DNA of 57,218 bases, from NCBI GenBank assembly GCA_002373045.1, contig DFHU01000064.1:16218-73435 (forward strand). Direction: 5' to 3'. Every line of letters begins with the position of its first letter. Position 1 is the first letter of the stretch. The stretch comes from Pseudoselenomonas ruminantium (GTDB taxonomy: Bacteria > Bacillota > Negativicutes > Selenomonadales > Selenomonadaceae). The position numbers were made by a program, and so were the translations under genes. A model generated the notes under the pieces. The model was not told the origin of the DNA and searched no databases. It worked only from the letters and a program-made list of their open reading frames with translations. This document shows, one piece after another, positions 41,866-50,600 of the stretch.

Positions 41866-42708
41866 TTATTTCCTCCCCAAACCAATGCGGCAAATATGGT
41901 CCTTTTCCTCAGCCTCCATATCGCGGTACATCCGCTGGCGGCTCATGAGTTCGGGGAAATCTACCTTGTGACCGTCAAATTCCGGGCCATCTACGCAGGC
42001 AAACTTCGTTTCATCGCCTACGGTTACGCGGCAGCCGCCGCACATGCCCGTACCGTCTACCATGATGGGGTTCAGGCTGACCACCGTCGGAATGCCGAGC
42101 TCACGCGTAGCATCGGCCACGCTCTTCATCATGATAACCGGGCCGATAGCCGTAATCTGGGCAATCTTTTCGCCGCGGTTCACGAGTTCCTGCACCGCAT
42201 AGGTAACAAAGCCCTTGATACCACGAGAACCATCATCCGTCGTAATCAGGATTTCATCCGTTACCTCGGACATTTCCTTTTCCATAATCAGAATGTCCTT
42301 GGTCTTGGCACCCATGATGGCGATAACCTTGTTGCCTGCCTCTTTCATGGCGCGGGCAATCGGGAAAGTCGGCGCAACACCGATACCGCCGCCCACAACA
42401 ACAACCGTGCCGTCAAACTTCTTGATTTTGGACGGCTGGCCCAGAGGACCGGCAAAGTCCACAATGCTCTCGCCGGCTTCTTTTGCGGCCAGCGCCATCG
42501 TGGAGGCACCGATTACCTGGAATACGATGTTGATGATGCCTTTTTCGCGGTCAAAGTTCGCGATAGTCAGAGGAATACGTTCACCTTCCTCGTCCACCCG
42601 CAGAATGATGAACTGGCCAGCCAGACATTTCTTCGCCACACGCGGGGCTTCGATATCCATGGAGTAAACGCTGGGCGATAACTCCTCTTTCTTCAGAATC
42701 TTAAACAT
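41866..42708 (-). CDS. nfnA: NfnA, ferredoxin-NADP+ reductase-type small subunit
   Basis: 280 residues: FAD-binding beta-barrel (about 1-95), NAD-binding fold (VVVVGGGIGVAPTFPIARAM, 102-121) and a C-terminal [2Fe-2S] site with D218, C223, C226 and C238. One Asp plus three Cys is the ligand set described for NfnA, and here it lies in VDGTGMCGGCRVTVG. It is cotranscribed with nfnB, with stop and start two bases apart. It also resembles SudB/HydG-type subunits, but the partner gene settles the call. Confidence 0.92.
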   Translation of the reverse strand: MFKILKKEELSPSVYSMDIEAPRVAKKCLAGQFIILRVDEEGERIPLTIANFDREKGIINIVFQVIGASTMALAAKEAGESIVDFAGPLGQPSKIKKFDGTVVVVGGGIGVAPTFPIARAMKEAGNKVIAIMGAKTKDILIMEKEMSEVTDEILITTDDGSRGIKGFVTYAVQELVNRGEKIAQITAIGPVIMMKSVADATRELGIPTVVSLNPIMVDGTGMCGGCRVTVGDETKFACVDGPEFDGHKVDFPELMSRQRMYRDMEAEEKDHICRIGLGRK

Positions 42709-42742
42709 GATTCACTCTCCTAAAATACACAAATAGACTTTA

Positions 42743-43486
42743 TCAAGCAAACACGCCTGCTAAATACTCTTCCAGGTTGGTCTTAATGGGCATCAGATAG
42801 ACATTGGCTTCCTGCTTGTCTGCCATTTCCATGACCTGACGGGAGAAATCCACGCTCCACTCCAGGGTCGGCGCAAAGTTCTTCGGGAAAATGACGTTGT
42901 TCTTGCGCTCCCAATAGCTCTGCGAAGCTGCCGTGACCACCGGGGATACGCCCCAGTACACATCAAGGCCATCGAGCATATCCATGTAGATTTCCAGCAT
43001 CCGCATGTCGAAAAACGGCTGCGTGAAGAAACCTGCCGCGCCTGCCTGCACCTTGCGGCGGGTACGGTAAAGCTCATGGCGCATGGAACTTCTGTACTGG
43101 TCAATGCCCGCATAGACCTTAACTTCCGGCATTTCCTCGCGGAACTTGCGGATAACATCTGTGGATTCCGTCGGATAAACCTCATGGGTCATGCGCTGCG
43201 GCGGGTCACCCTGCACCACCAGGACTTCCTTGATGCCCTTTTCCCGCAGATAATCCTTCATGGGCAGCTCTTTGTCCAAATCAATATCCATGGCGCGGAT
43301 ATGGGGCATGGACATGGGGAAATACTCCTGCGCCATCGCCGAACCTTCCCAACTGCGAATGTCAAACCGCAAGAGGTCAGGAATATTAATGACGTCAATC
43401 TTGCCTTCGTACTTCTGTAAAAGCGTAAGTTCCTCGCGCAAAGTTTCTTCATCGCGAGGAATAAGCTCCACGGATACTCGTTTCAT
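42743..43486 (-). CDS. metF: Methylenetetrahydrofolate reductase-like protein (short form)
   Basis: TIM-barrel flavoprotein of 247 residues that by family reduces 5,10-methylene-THF to 5-methyl-THF. Visible motifs are SVELIPRDEETL at the N-terminus (with an acidic residue in place), KEVLVVQGDPP, and GAAGFFTQPFFDMRMLEIY. It is somewhat shorter than the usual 280-300 residues. It leads the operon metF-nfnA-nfnB with a 34-bp gap, suggesting that its electrons come from a pool set by NfnAB. GGAGG precedes the ATG. A strong promoter and two direct repeats lie upstream. Confidence 0.82.
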   Translation of the reverse strand: MKRVSVELIPRDEETLREELTLLQKYEGKIDVINIPDLLRFDIRSWEGSAMAQEYFPMSMPHIRAMDIDLDKELPMKDYLREKGIKEVLVVQGDPPQRMTHEVYPTESTDVIRKFREEMPEVKVYAGIDQYRSSMRHELYRTRRKVQAGAAGFFTQPFFDMRMLEIYMDMLDGLDVYWGVSPVVTAASQSYWERKNNVIFPKNFAPTLEWSVDFSRQVMEMADKQEANVYLMPIKTNLEEYLAGVFA

Positions 43487-43542
43487 AAGCCGCCTCCAGA
43501 CTACCTGTTAATTTGTAAAGCATAATAAGCTACATGAATACT

Positions 43543-43571
43543 ATTGTAATGTCTTTTTTATGAAAATGCAA
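43543..43571 (-). promoter_or_regulatory. Promoter of metF-nfnA-nfnB
   Basis: On minus TTGCAT (43566-43571), 17-nt spacer, TACAAT (43543-43548). The leader to metF is about 50 nt, too short for most riboswitches. Confidence 0.7.
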
Positions 43572-43575
43572 GCAT

Positions 43576-43623
43576 TCAGCAAGGTCACCTTCGCTAAACA
43601 TCAGCAAGGTCACCTTCGCTAAA
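43576..43623 (-). repeat. Two 23-bp direct repeats directly upstream of the -35
   Basis: Each copy (43576-43598 and 43601-43623) contains AGCGAAGGTGACCTTGCT on minus, a near palindrome (AAGGT-G-ACCTT, flanked by AGC/GCT). The period is 25 bp and the nearer copy ends 5 bp from the -35 hexamer, a typical activator-site layout. A related sequence occurs at 52897-52917, so a dispersed repeat is also possible. Confidence 0.6.
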
Positions 43624-43647
43624 AAAATATGACCGGTTCACAAACTA

Positions 43648-43690
43648 AGAGGGCTGCGCAGAGGTGATTCCTCACCCTTCACAGCCCTCT
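43648..43690. other. Two-part hairpin upstream of metF
   Basis: AGAGGGCTG / CAGCCCTCT enclose a second helix GGTGA-TTCC-TCACC with an asymmetric internal loop. No U-run on either strand; it lies upstream of the promoter, so it is not part of the metF leader as predicted. Function unclear. Confidence 0.5.
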
Positions 43691-43780
43691 CTGAGAAATG
43701 TTCATTTTACGCATTTGTTTTCATTACCCCTATTTTGTAATTTTTTGACCGGCGCCGCACATCTTTCTCCTGAACATAAT

Positions 43781-43816
43781 AAAAACAAGGCTATACGAAA
43801 CTATCCGTAAGCCTTG
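43781..43816 (-). terminator. Terminator of queD-queE
   Basis: On minus CAAGGCTTACGGATAGTTTC pairs back with CGTATAGCCTTG and runs into TTTTTATT, 20 nt after the queE stop. Confidence 0.9.
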
Positions 43817-43835
43817 CCGTGTAAGTTTTATAAAA

Positions 43836-44567
43836 TTAAATCTGCCCAATCATCTTATGGGTCTGAGGTATTACCCTTACATCCTTTAGTTTTGTCAGGG
43901 CATAGTTCTGGCAGATGAGAATTTTTTCCGGGCTGGCAGCCTTGCAGCCGCCGTAGGGTGTCACCGGCTGAATGATGAACAGTGTTTCCGGTGCAGTTTC
44001 CGCCACAAGGTCAATGGCCTGCCGGAATTCTTCTTCCGTGGTTTCCTCTGCCACTACCAGCTTGATATACAAATCCTTGGCCTTGGCAATTTCGATAAAT
44101 TTGCGGTGCTTCTCCCACTGCGGACGGCTGATAATGCTGGGCAGCTTGATGTCCATGCTGATGATATCCGCGACATCCATAATGCTTGCCAGCTCCTTAT
44201 ACAAGGTGCCGTTGGTTTCCAAAAAGACAGGCACATGAACAGCCTTGGCCACTTCGCGGATAAATTCTGCGTGCAAAAGCGGCTCACCGCCGGTAAAGCT
44301 CACCGCTTGATGGGGAACTTCCTGACAAAGCCTGTTTATCTCCATCGCCACCTGCTCTGCCGAGCGCGGATTTGGGAGCGTTGCAAACTCCCGGCTGCCG
44401 GCGTAAGTTTCCACCTCGCAGGACTTATGGCTGCCCGGCGTATTTTCCGTATCACAGAAGCTGCAGTCCAGATTGCAGCCTTCAAAGCGCACAAAAACCT
44501 GACGGCAGCCCACATATTTGCCCTCTCCCTGAATAGAAGAAAATATTTCAATAAGATTCTTCTTCAT
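43836..44567 (-). CDS. queE: 7-carboxy-7-deazaguanine synthase
   Basis: Radical SAM enzyme converting 6-carboxytetrahydropterin to 7-carboxy-7-deazaguanine in queuosine synthesis. The cluster motif is CX3CX2C (C31, C35, C38 in CNLDCSFCDT), preceded by the family N-terminus IEIFSSIQGEGKYVGCRQVF, with AVSFTGGEPLLH and LETNGTLY in the barrel. 243 residues. Three bases separate it from queD, with AAGGA as SD. queC and queF are not in the window. Confidence 0.95.
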   Translation of the reverse strand: MKKNLIEIFSSIQGEGKYVGCRQVFVRFEGCNLDCSFCDTENTPGSHKSCEVETYAGSREFATLPNPRSAEQVAMEINRLCQEVPHQAVSFTGGEPLLHAEFIREVAKAVHVPVFLETNGTLYKELASIMDVADIISMDIKLPSIISRPQWEKHRKFIEIAKAKDLYIKLVVAEETTEEEFRQAIDLVAETAPETLFIIQPVTPYGGCKAASPEKILICQNYALTKLKDVRVIPQTHKMIGQI

Positions 44568-44570
44568 AAC

Positions 44571-44948
44571 TCAATCCTTCGTGTAAGTGACGCTGGATTT
44601 CGGTGATTCAAAGACCGTTATCGCCGCCAAAACGCTGTCGCGCTTAAAAATCTCATTACCGGCCAATTCTTCAAAGATAATCCGGGCAAGATTTTCCGCC
44701 GTAGGATTTACGCCATCCTTAAAGGGAGCCAGTTCATTGAGATAATGATGGTCAAAGCGTTCCAAAATATCCTTCAAGGTCTGCTTAATATCCTTGAAAT
44801 CCACCAGCATGCCCAGTTCATCCAGTTCCCGGCCTTTGACAACCGCTTCCACCACCCAGTTATGCCCATGCAGTTGGGCACATTTACCAGGATAACCATT
44901 GAGATTATGGGCTGCTTCAAACGCGCCCTCTACTTTTAACGTATACAT
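44571..44948 (-). CDS. queD: 6-carboxy-5,6,7,8-tetrahydropterin synthase
   Basis: Pterin synthase-fold enzyme of 125 residues that converts dihydroneopterin triphosphate to 6-carboxytetrahydropterin. Zinc ligands are H14, H27 and H29 (AAHNL, QLHGHNW) with catalytic C23 (GKCAQ). First gene of queD-queE, with a consensus promoter and a leader of only about 30 nt. Confidence 0.95.
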   Translation of the reverse strand: MYTLKVEGAFEAAHNLNGYPGKCAQLHGHNWVVEAVVKGRELDELGMLVDFKDIKQTLKDILERFDHHYLNELAPFKDGVNPTAENLARIIFEELAGNEIFKRDSVLAAITVFESPKSSVTYTKD

Positions 44949-44984
44949 TATTGAAAAACTCCTTACTTATATAAAATATACATG

Positions 44985-45013
44985 ATTATAACACCTTCAA
45001 GCTGTCCTTTCAA
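44985..45013 (-). promoter_or_regulatory. Promoter of queD-queE
   Basis: On minus TTGAAA (45008-45013), 17-nt spacer, perfect TATAAT (44985-44990). Confidence 0.85.
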
Positions 45014-45104
45014 CACCAGCAAAGCTATATGTCCTGCCACGGGGACCTGACAGCAGGCAATGACCTTATCTGTTTATCCTGCAGTTCATAAGCTATGCCG
45101 TTAT

Positions 45105-45149
45105 AAAAGCACAACCGGCTTCTTACTTAGAAATCAGCTGTGCTTTTTT
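45105..45149 (-). terminator. Hairpin terminator downstream of gltS
   Basis: AAAAGCACA / TGTGCTTTT with a 25-nt loop. On minus it ends GTGCTTTTATAA, on plus GTGCTTTTTTA, so it may work in both directions. Confidence 0.65.
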
Positions 45150-45276
45150 ATCCACTGAACTATGTATTTCAGCATTCATTTGTCGTCCAGCCTTCTGTAT
45201 AAATTCTCATTTTTTTCATGAGTTCCTTGGACACATCCCTCATTAGTTGTTTAATCTCTATTATTCCGCTCTTTCA

Positions 45277-46519
45277 TCAGTCTGCGAAGCCCTGCACGAA
45301 GAACTTGATGAAAGCGATGGTCTGCGGCTGATAGATGATATCCACTAGGAACGCGCCGACAATGGGGACGATCATGAATGCCTTTCTGGACATGCCGTAC
45401 TTGTCCTTGACCGCCGTCATGTTCACGATTGCGGAGGGCGTAGCGCCAAGGCCGTGCCCCAGAAGGCCCGCGCACATGACTGCTGCATCGTAGTTCTTTC
45501 CGAGGATTGGGAAAACGACGAAGATGGAAAGGAGCACCAATACTACCACCTGCGCGATGACGATGATAAGAACTGATCCAATCAGGTCAAGCAGCTGATA
45601 CAGGTTCAGGCTCATCAGCGCCATGGAAAGATACAGATTCAGCATGACATCGCCAGTGCCGTCCACCAGCGGGAATCTGAAATGATACCAGTGGAACTGC
45701 TCGTTCAGGTTGCGGACAAGCATAGCAACGAACATTGCGCCGACATAGGACGGGAAGCTCATTCCGATCAGCTTGCCAAGCCAGCCGGAGATCTCGGTTC
45801 CAAGTGCCATACAGAACAGGATCGCGGTCACGTTCTTCAGGATGTCCAGGGTGGTGAGCTTCTCGCCGTGTCCTGCGTTGATCTCTTCGACGGAAGTGTC
45901 TAGAGTATCGGAGTTGTCCGGGGTCAGGTGGTTCTTCTCGATCAGCATGCGGGCCACCGGGCCGCCCACCAGGATGGCGAAGATCAGGCCGAAGGTCGCA
46001 GCTGCCGCGCCGACGGTGATAGCTGCCGGATAGCCCATCTCGATAAAGGTGGAACCGCAGGAGCCTGCCGCTCCGTGTCCGCCGGTCATGGAGATGGCGC
46101 CTGCCAGAAGCGCGTAGGGATACTCAATGCCTGTAACATTGGCGAGGCCGATGCTGATGCAATTCTGGATGATGGAGACACTGCCGGCAATCAGCCAGTA
46201 GACGAGCAGCAGGATGCCCCCCCTTCTTCAGAAGGGAAAGGGACGCCCCCAGACCGACAGTGGTGAAGAACGCCACCATGAACGGACTCTGGAAGGTCGT
46301 GTCGAGCTTGAATGCGAACGCGCCGCTCTGATGGCCGGCAAAAGTGATGAACATGAACAGGAAACCGCCCACCACAGGAGCCGGAATACAGTACTTCGTG
46401 AGGAAACTCACCTTCTTCCGAAGCCAGAAGCCGATTAGGAGCAGGATGGCGGCCAGCGCCGTCGTCATGACCATCGTACAGCTGATATTCAATGTACCTT
46501 CAACAGTTTCAAAAGACAT
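45277..46519 (-). pseudogene. gltS: Sodium/glutamate symporter GltS, frameshifted in a C7 run
   Basis: Inner-membrane ESS-family glutamate importer in two frames. The N-terminal part (46519 to about 46223) has SFLTKYCIPAPVVGGFLFMF and MVAFFTTVGLGASLSLLKKG. The second frame continues with MTGGHGAAGSCGSTFIEMGY and AAVMCAGLLGHGLGATPSAI. The junction is a run of seven C on plus (46217-46223). With six, KKGGILLLVYWLIAGSVS would read through and give one ordinary GltS. Slippage-based phase variation, decay or sequencing error are all possible. ATG 46517-46519 follows AAAGGA. Codon choice looks unlike the flanking genes, hinting at transfer. Confidence 0.88.
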
Positions 46520-46563
46520 GTCTGTCACATCCTTTGTGCGTTATTATCTCTTAATAACATAAA

Positions 46564-46596
46564 ATGTCGTGCGAAACGGGATTTCGCACGACAAGA
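46564..46596 (-). terminator. Terminator of the acetolactate decarboxylase gene
   Basis: On minus TGTCGTGCGAAA-TCCCG-TTTCGCACGACA followed by TTTTATG, about 40 nt after the stop codon. It also separates the gene from gltS. Confidence 0.8.
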
Positions 46597-46635
46597 CAAG
46601 GAGCCACAATTATATTTATATCCTAAAAATATCTT

Positions 46636-47475
46636 TTATTTACCGGTCAGCTTGCCCTTGGTATCCTGCTCTGCGCTCCTGATGTCATCACGCATATCCT
46701 TGGCAAGATTGAGTTCGTGGAAATTTTTATCCTCATGCAAGAGCATGCTGAACTTGTCCGTCTGGTCAAGATAAGCCGTGCCCTTTTTGAAGGAAAGCTC
46801 CAAAACATGCCCGCCCTTTTTCTTATCGTCCGACAAGAAATGGAAGTGCCAGCCCACCGAATTCAGCTCGCCCATATAACTGGGGCAATACAAGCCTACG
46901 ATGGTGCCTTTGATATTTTTCTCGGTAAACTCCGTCTGTTTGTCTTTCAACGCCTCCACCAAGGTGGGATACGGCTTTTGACTTCCGTATTCGCTGCGGA
47001 ACAGAATGGAGGAAAATTCGGCGGGAATCTTCACCATGTAAAAACTGTTGGTACCATGTTCTTTAACCGCCTCGTTCAGTGCTTTTTCCAAAGCCGCTTT
47101 ATTCTTCACATTCTGCAGGTCAACAGCAATATCCCGGTCAAAAAACGTCACGTTGGAAAAGGGGATAAGCGTTTTATCCGGGCAAAGAATCACACGCCCG
47201 TCACCCAAGGCCTGATAAATCTTGCCATCCAGCATAATCATCTCACCGTTCAGGCCTTCAAAGGTTCCGATACCCGTATCCCCCATGGTGCGAAGCTCTC
47301 CGGCTGTAATCGTGCCGCCGAAATAGCCTTGTGCCAAGGATTGCAGGAGTGCTACCTGCGTAACGGTTTCACGCTCCGCCGGTGCGGCCTCGGTCTGTGC
47401 GCTGATTCCTGCCCCCAGCGTCATAGCTCCTGCCAGAAAAACGGTCATTAATTTCTTTTGCCTGTTTGCATTCAT
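46636..47475 (-). CDS. budA: Alpha-acetolactate decarboxylase with signal peptide
   Basis: Converts acetolactate to acetoin. 279 residues. Zinc ligands H210, H212 and H223 lie in GWHFHFLSDDKKKGGHVLEL, with an upstream catalytic Glu region near 55-75. Residues 1-29 form a signal peptide (KKLMTVFLAGAMTLGAGISA), so the enzyme is probably periplasmic or secreted, as in a few Gram-positive ALDCs. No acetolactate synthase gene is adjacent. AAAGGA 8 nt upstream supports ATG 47473-47475 over the ATG nine bases earlier. Confidence 0.92.
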   Translation of the reverse strand: MNANRQKKLMTVFLAGAMTLGAGISAQTEAAPAERETVTQVALLQSLAQGYFGGTITAGELRTMGDTGIGTFEGLNGEMIMLDGKIYQALGDGRVILCPDKTLIPFSNVTFFDRDIAVDLQNVKNKAALEKALNEAVKEHGTNSFYMVKIPAEFSSILFRSEYGSQKPYPTLVEALKDKQTEFTEKNIKGTIVGLYCPSYMGELNSVGWHFHFLSDDKKKGGHVLELSFKKGTAYLDQTDKFSMLLHEDKNFHELNLAKDMRDDIRSAEQDTKGKLTGK

Positions 47476-47531
47476 TTCGGTCATCCTTTCTAATGCAGAG
47501 ATAAAATATCTTTATTTTACGCGGTAAAGCA

Positions 47532-47645
47532 TTAAATCCACGCCGCCATCAAAGGCAAAGCCAATAAAGTGGGCAAAAGGCGCTTCACCATAAGTACGGC
47601 AAACAGCGCAAAGCCCGCTAATAATAAAATCCCCGAAAGAGTCAT
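47532..47645 (-). CDS. 37-residue hydrophobic small ORF
   Basis: ATG at 47643-47645 follows GGGGGTGACGAT. The product starts MTLSGILLLAGFALFAVL, then has a basic MVKRLLP and a second hydrophobic stretch ending MAAWI. It could be a two-pass microprotein or the leftover N-terminus of an ion-transporter-family permease, whose first helices look similar. It sits 28 nt after the autotransporter stop and before the decarboxylase gene. Confidence 0.45.
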   Translation of the reverse strand: MTLSGILLLAGFALFAVLMVKRLLPTLLALPLMAAWI

Positions 47646-47673
47646 ATCGTCACCCCCTTACCCAATTACCAAA

Positions 47674-50600
47674 TTACCAAACGCGGCGGAACATCATGCT
47701 GGCGCTTAAATTCTTGTCATGCGCCCCCTTTTGCCACTGGACATCACCGGCAATCTGCCAGCCTTTGGCAAATTCCGTTTCGCCGGAAAGCCCTACCACG
47801 GCATGGGTCTTGTCCTGATTGTTCCTCAGCGTATAGCTATGGTTATTGTCACCTTCGTAGTTAAATTGCAGCTCCGGGTCAGCACCGCTAAACGCGTGTT
47901 TTACCCCTAAACGCATAGCATAGCTGCCGCGCCCCAAATAACGCTTCAGCTCTACGCCCATCCCCAGAGCAAAGTACGTATTGTTTTGCGCGGAAAACTG
48001 CTGATTGTAAAGACCCGCGCCCTGTTCCTGGCAGCCATTCTGATGCATATACGAAAGCTGCATATTGGCATAGGGGCTGACGTGCCATACTTTGCCGTCT
48101 TCGGCATGCAGGTCGTATTTGTATTCCCCCCCGATTTCCACCAGATAGCTGCGGTAATCAGCCGTCGGCGAAAGCCCCAAAGCCGCTATGCCGCGCCGCA
48201 TTTTGTTCCTCTGCCAGCCGTAATCCGCATACCAATAAGCATCCCTTGCACCCTTGCGATAGCCGCCGTAGATGCCCACACGCGTGTCGTAGATATTGGC
48301 AGACGAATTGTCCGCGCCCAAGCTCATCGCATTGTAGGCCACGAACAGCCCGCCGCGCGTATGTTTGCCAAAGGACTTATCGTAGCCGCCGGAAATCGCA
48401 CTGCCGTGGTAATTGGCACCGCCCCGGAGGTCGCCCCAGTTTTTGGTGAATTTTACCCAGGCCCCGTTTTCTTCCTCCACAGGCAGATTTACCGGCACCT
48501 CTACGCCATAGTCCTGGCCATCATCAGCAAGGTTATTGCCGCCGATATGCACATTGACCGGCTGCAGGGAAAAGGCTGTATTCAGACGGTCAGAAATGAC
48601 ATGTGCAGCCAATGTATTCGTCTGCACGAGATTCATCGCTTCGCCTGCCCTTGACGCACCGATATCCGTCAGGGCAGATTTTGCGCTGTCCGGTTCTAAT
48701 TGATAGAGCGTGCGCATTTCCTCGCGCCGGGCATCAGGTAAATTTTGATACATGCTGTTCATCGCCGCCATGGTTTCCCGCTGTGCAGAGGTAGACTCAC
48801 CTAAATTATCCGCCGTCACGGTGCTGACACGAAGCACACCACCTGCTGTTTCAGTGTACTGGCTGCTCATGCCGGAAACAATCGCAGGATTATCCTTGTT
48901 GTTCGCTATTACACCGGTTATGGTTCCGGCTTTGACCACTTCGTAGTCTTTATCCGGCATGGTGTCATTGACCACCACTATAGCATTGTCCAGCTTGGCT
49001 GTATTGTTAACAATAAATTGGGTATTGCCATTATCGTTGACATTAGATATCAGCCAGCCGCCCTCACTGTCCAGATTATTGACGGTCAAATTGCCCTCAC
49101 CCAAAAATCCTGCCACAGCCACAGACCGGTTGTTAAGCGTACCGCCTATCTCACCACTGCCCATAAGCGTTCCCGTATTCGTAACCGTGGCATCGCCGGC
49201 TATTTTCCCGTTTATGGCCAAAATGCCCTCGTTGACCGTAGTCATGCCCGTATGGGTATTATTACCGGTGAGCAGTAATGAGCCCGCGCCGGTTTTTATA
49301 ACCTGCCCTTCACCGGTAATCGTACCGCCGTAGATATTTACTACGTCCTCGTCCAAATCCACCGTCATATTGGCAAGGGTTTTACGGCTGGGATGGGCGG
49401 CATCCGTGCCGTAGGCTTCACTGGCACTGCCCAGGTTGATCACCGAGGAATGGTCACTGTCCGTGTCGTCCAGATCAGCCACGGTAAAATTCTCACCGTG
49501 GGCTTCGTCTGTCTTCTTGCCGCGGGCCACCAAAAATACATCTATATTTTCCAAATCGGCATACGCATCGTCAGTTACGTCTAAGCCTCTGCCATGCTCT
49601 TCGGAACTTTCCGTCAGCAAAGATGCAGCTGCACTTCTTTTGCCTTCCCAATCAATCTTTGCCTTACTCATCCATGCTTTTTCATCATAATCGTAGACAT
49701 AACTTACGCCACGGCCTTCATAGCCGGTATAGTCAGCAAAAAATTTTCCGGCCTGCAGAGCAACCGACGCGGCCGTGCCATCCGTGCTGGTAGTCGTCAC
49801 TTCCACCACGTAATTCTTGCCCTTGGGCAGCAGGACATATTTCTGCAAGTCCACGGTGCGGTAACCGGCATAAGCAGGCGTACCGTCAACGCCAAAGGTT
49901 CCTGACTGGGTGTAGAGAACACTGCCCTCCCCCGGCGTGCTGCCCTCTCTTACGGTGATGTCATACTTCATATTGCTGGTGGAGGCGTAAAACATCACGC
50001 CTTTGAGAAAGTGATTCTGACTGGCTTGAAAGGATGATGCTATGGGCTGGGAAGTAAACGTCTTTCCTGTATCGGTGATTTGACCCAAAGTAAAAGAAGG
50101 CGCGGGCGCATTGTTGGCATTTATGGTATAACGGGCAGAATCAAGTTCAGCCTCATGAAAATAGAACCACCCCATCGAGGAATCCCGATAGGAAATATAG
50201 CCGTACCCTTCATTGCCAAGATTTTTCCCCCAACTGTTGCGGATGATAAAACCACCCTGCAAAGCGTTGCCATTCTCATCCTTGCTCTGAAATTGGTAAT
50301 CATCATCCCAGCCCACCAGTGTCTGGGCATGACTGAACTGGCCAGAGTCATACCACTCTCCATGATCAATGAATCTCTTTGCCCCACTGGCATTATTCGC
50401 CATCATGATAACACCCTTGTCCTGAATGAAGTTCTTTACCTGCCGCAAGGCATCTGCCGATAATCTCCCCTCATAGGTGGGGAGGATGGTGTAACTGTCA
50501 TGGATGGAACCAACCGCAGGGATGGTAGCGGCAATGGCACCTTTCTGATTTCCATAACTACTCCACAGTTCGGCTTTACGAGTTTGCGTATAGTTTGCTA

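Larger units (their letters stand above)
43487..43835. other. Intergenic region upstream of the metF-nfnAB operon
   Basis: No gene. From the operon outward it holds the promoter (43543-43571), two direct repeats (43576-43623), a two-part hairpin (43648-43690) and the queE terminator (43781-43816). An isolated GACCGGTTCAC lies at 43631. Confidence 0.8.
44949..45276. other. Intergenic region between queD and gltS
   Basis: No gene. Contains the queD promoter (44985-45013) and a hairpin terminator for gltS (45105-45149). The stretch 45150-45276 shows nothing I can interpret. Confidence 0.75.

Noticed and set aside
43781..43816. Riboswitch for metF at the queE-metF boundary
   Set aside because: The hairpin has a U-run in the queE orientation right after its stop and is a plain intrinsic terminator.
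44949..45060. PreQ1 riboswitch ahead of queD-queE
   Set aside because: The consensus promoter at 44985-45013 leaves a leader of about 30 nt with no aptamer-like sequence.
45251..45475. 74-codon minus-strand ORF at the end of gltS
   Set aside because: It lies in an alternative frame of the gltS coding sequence and has no independent signals.
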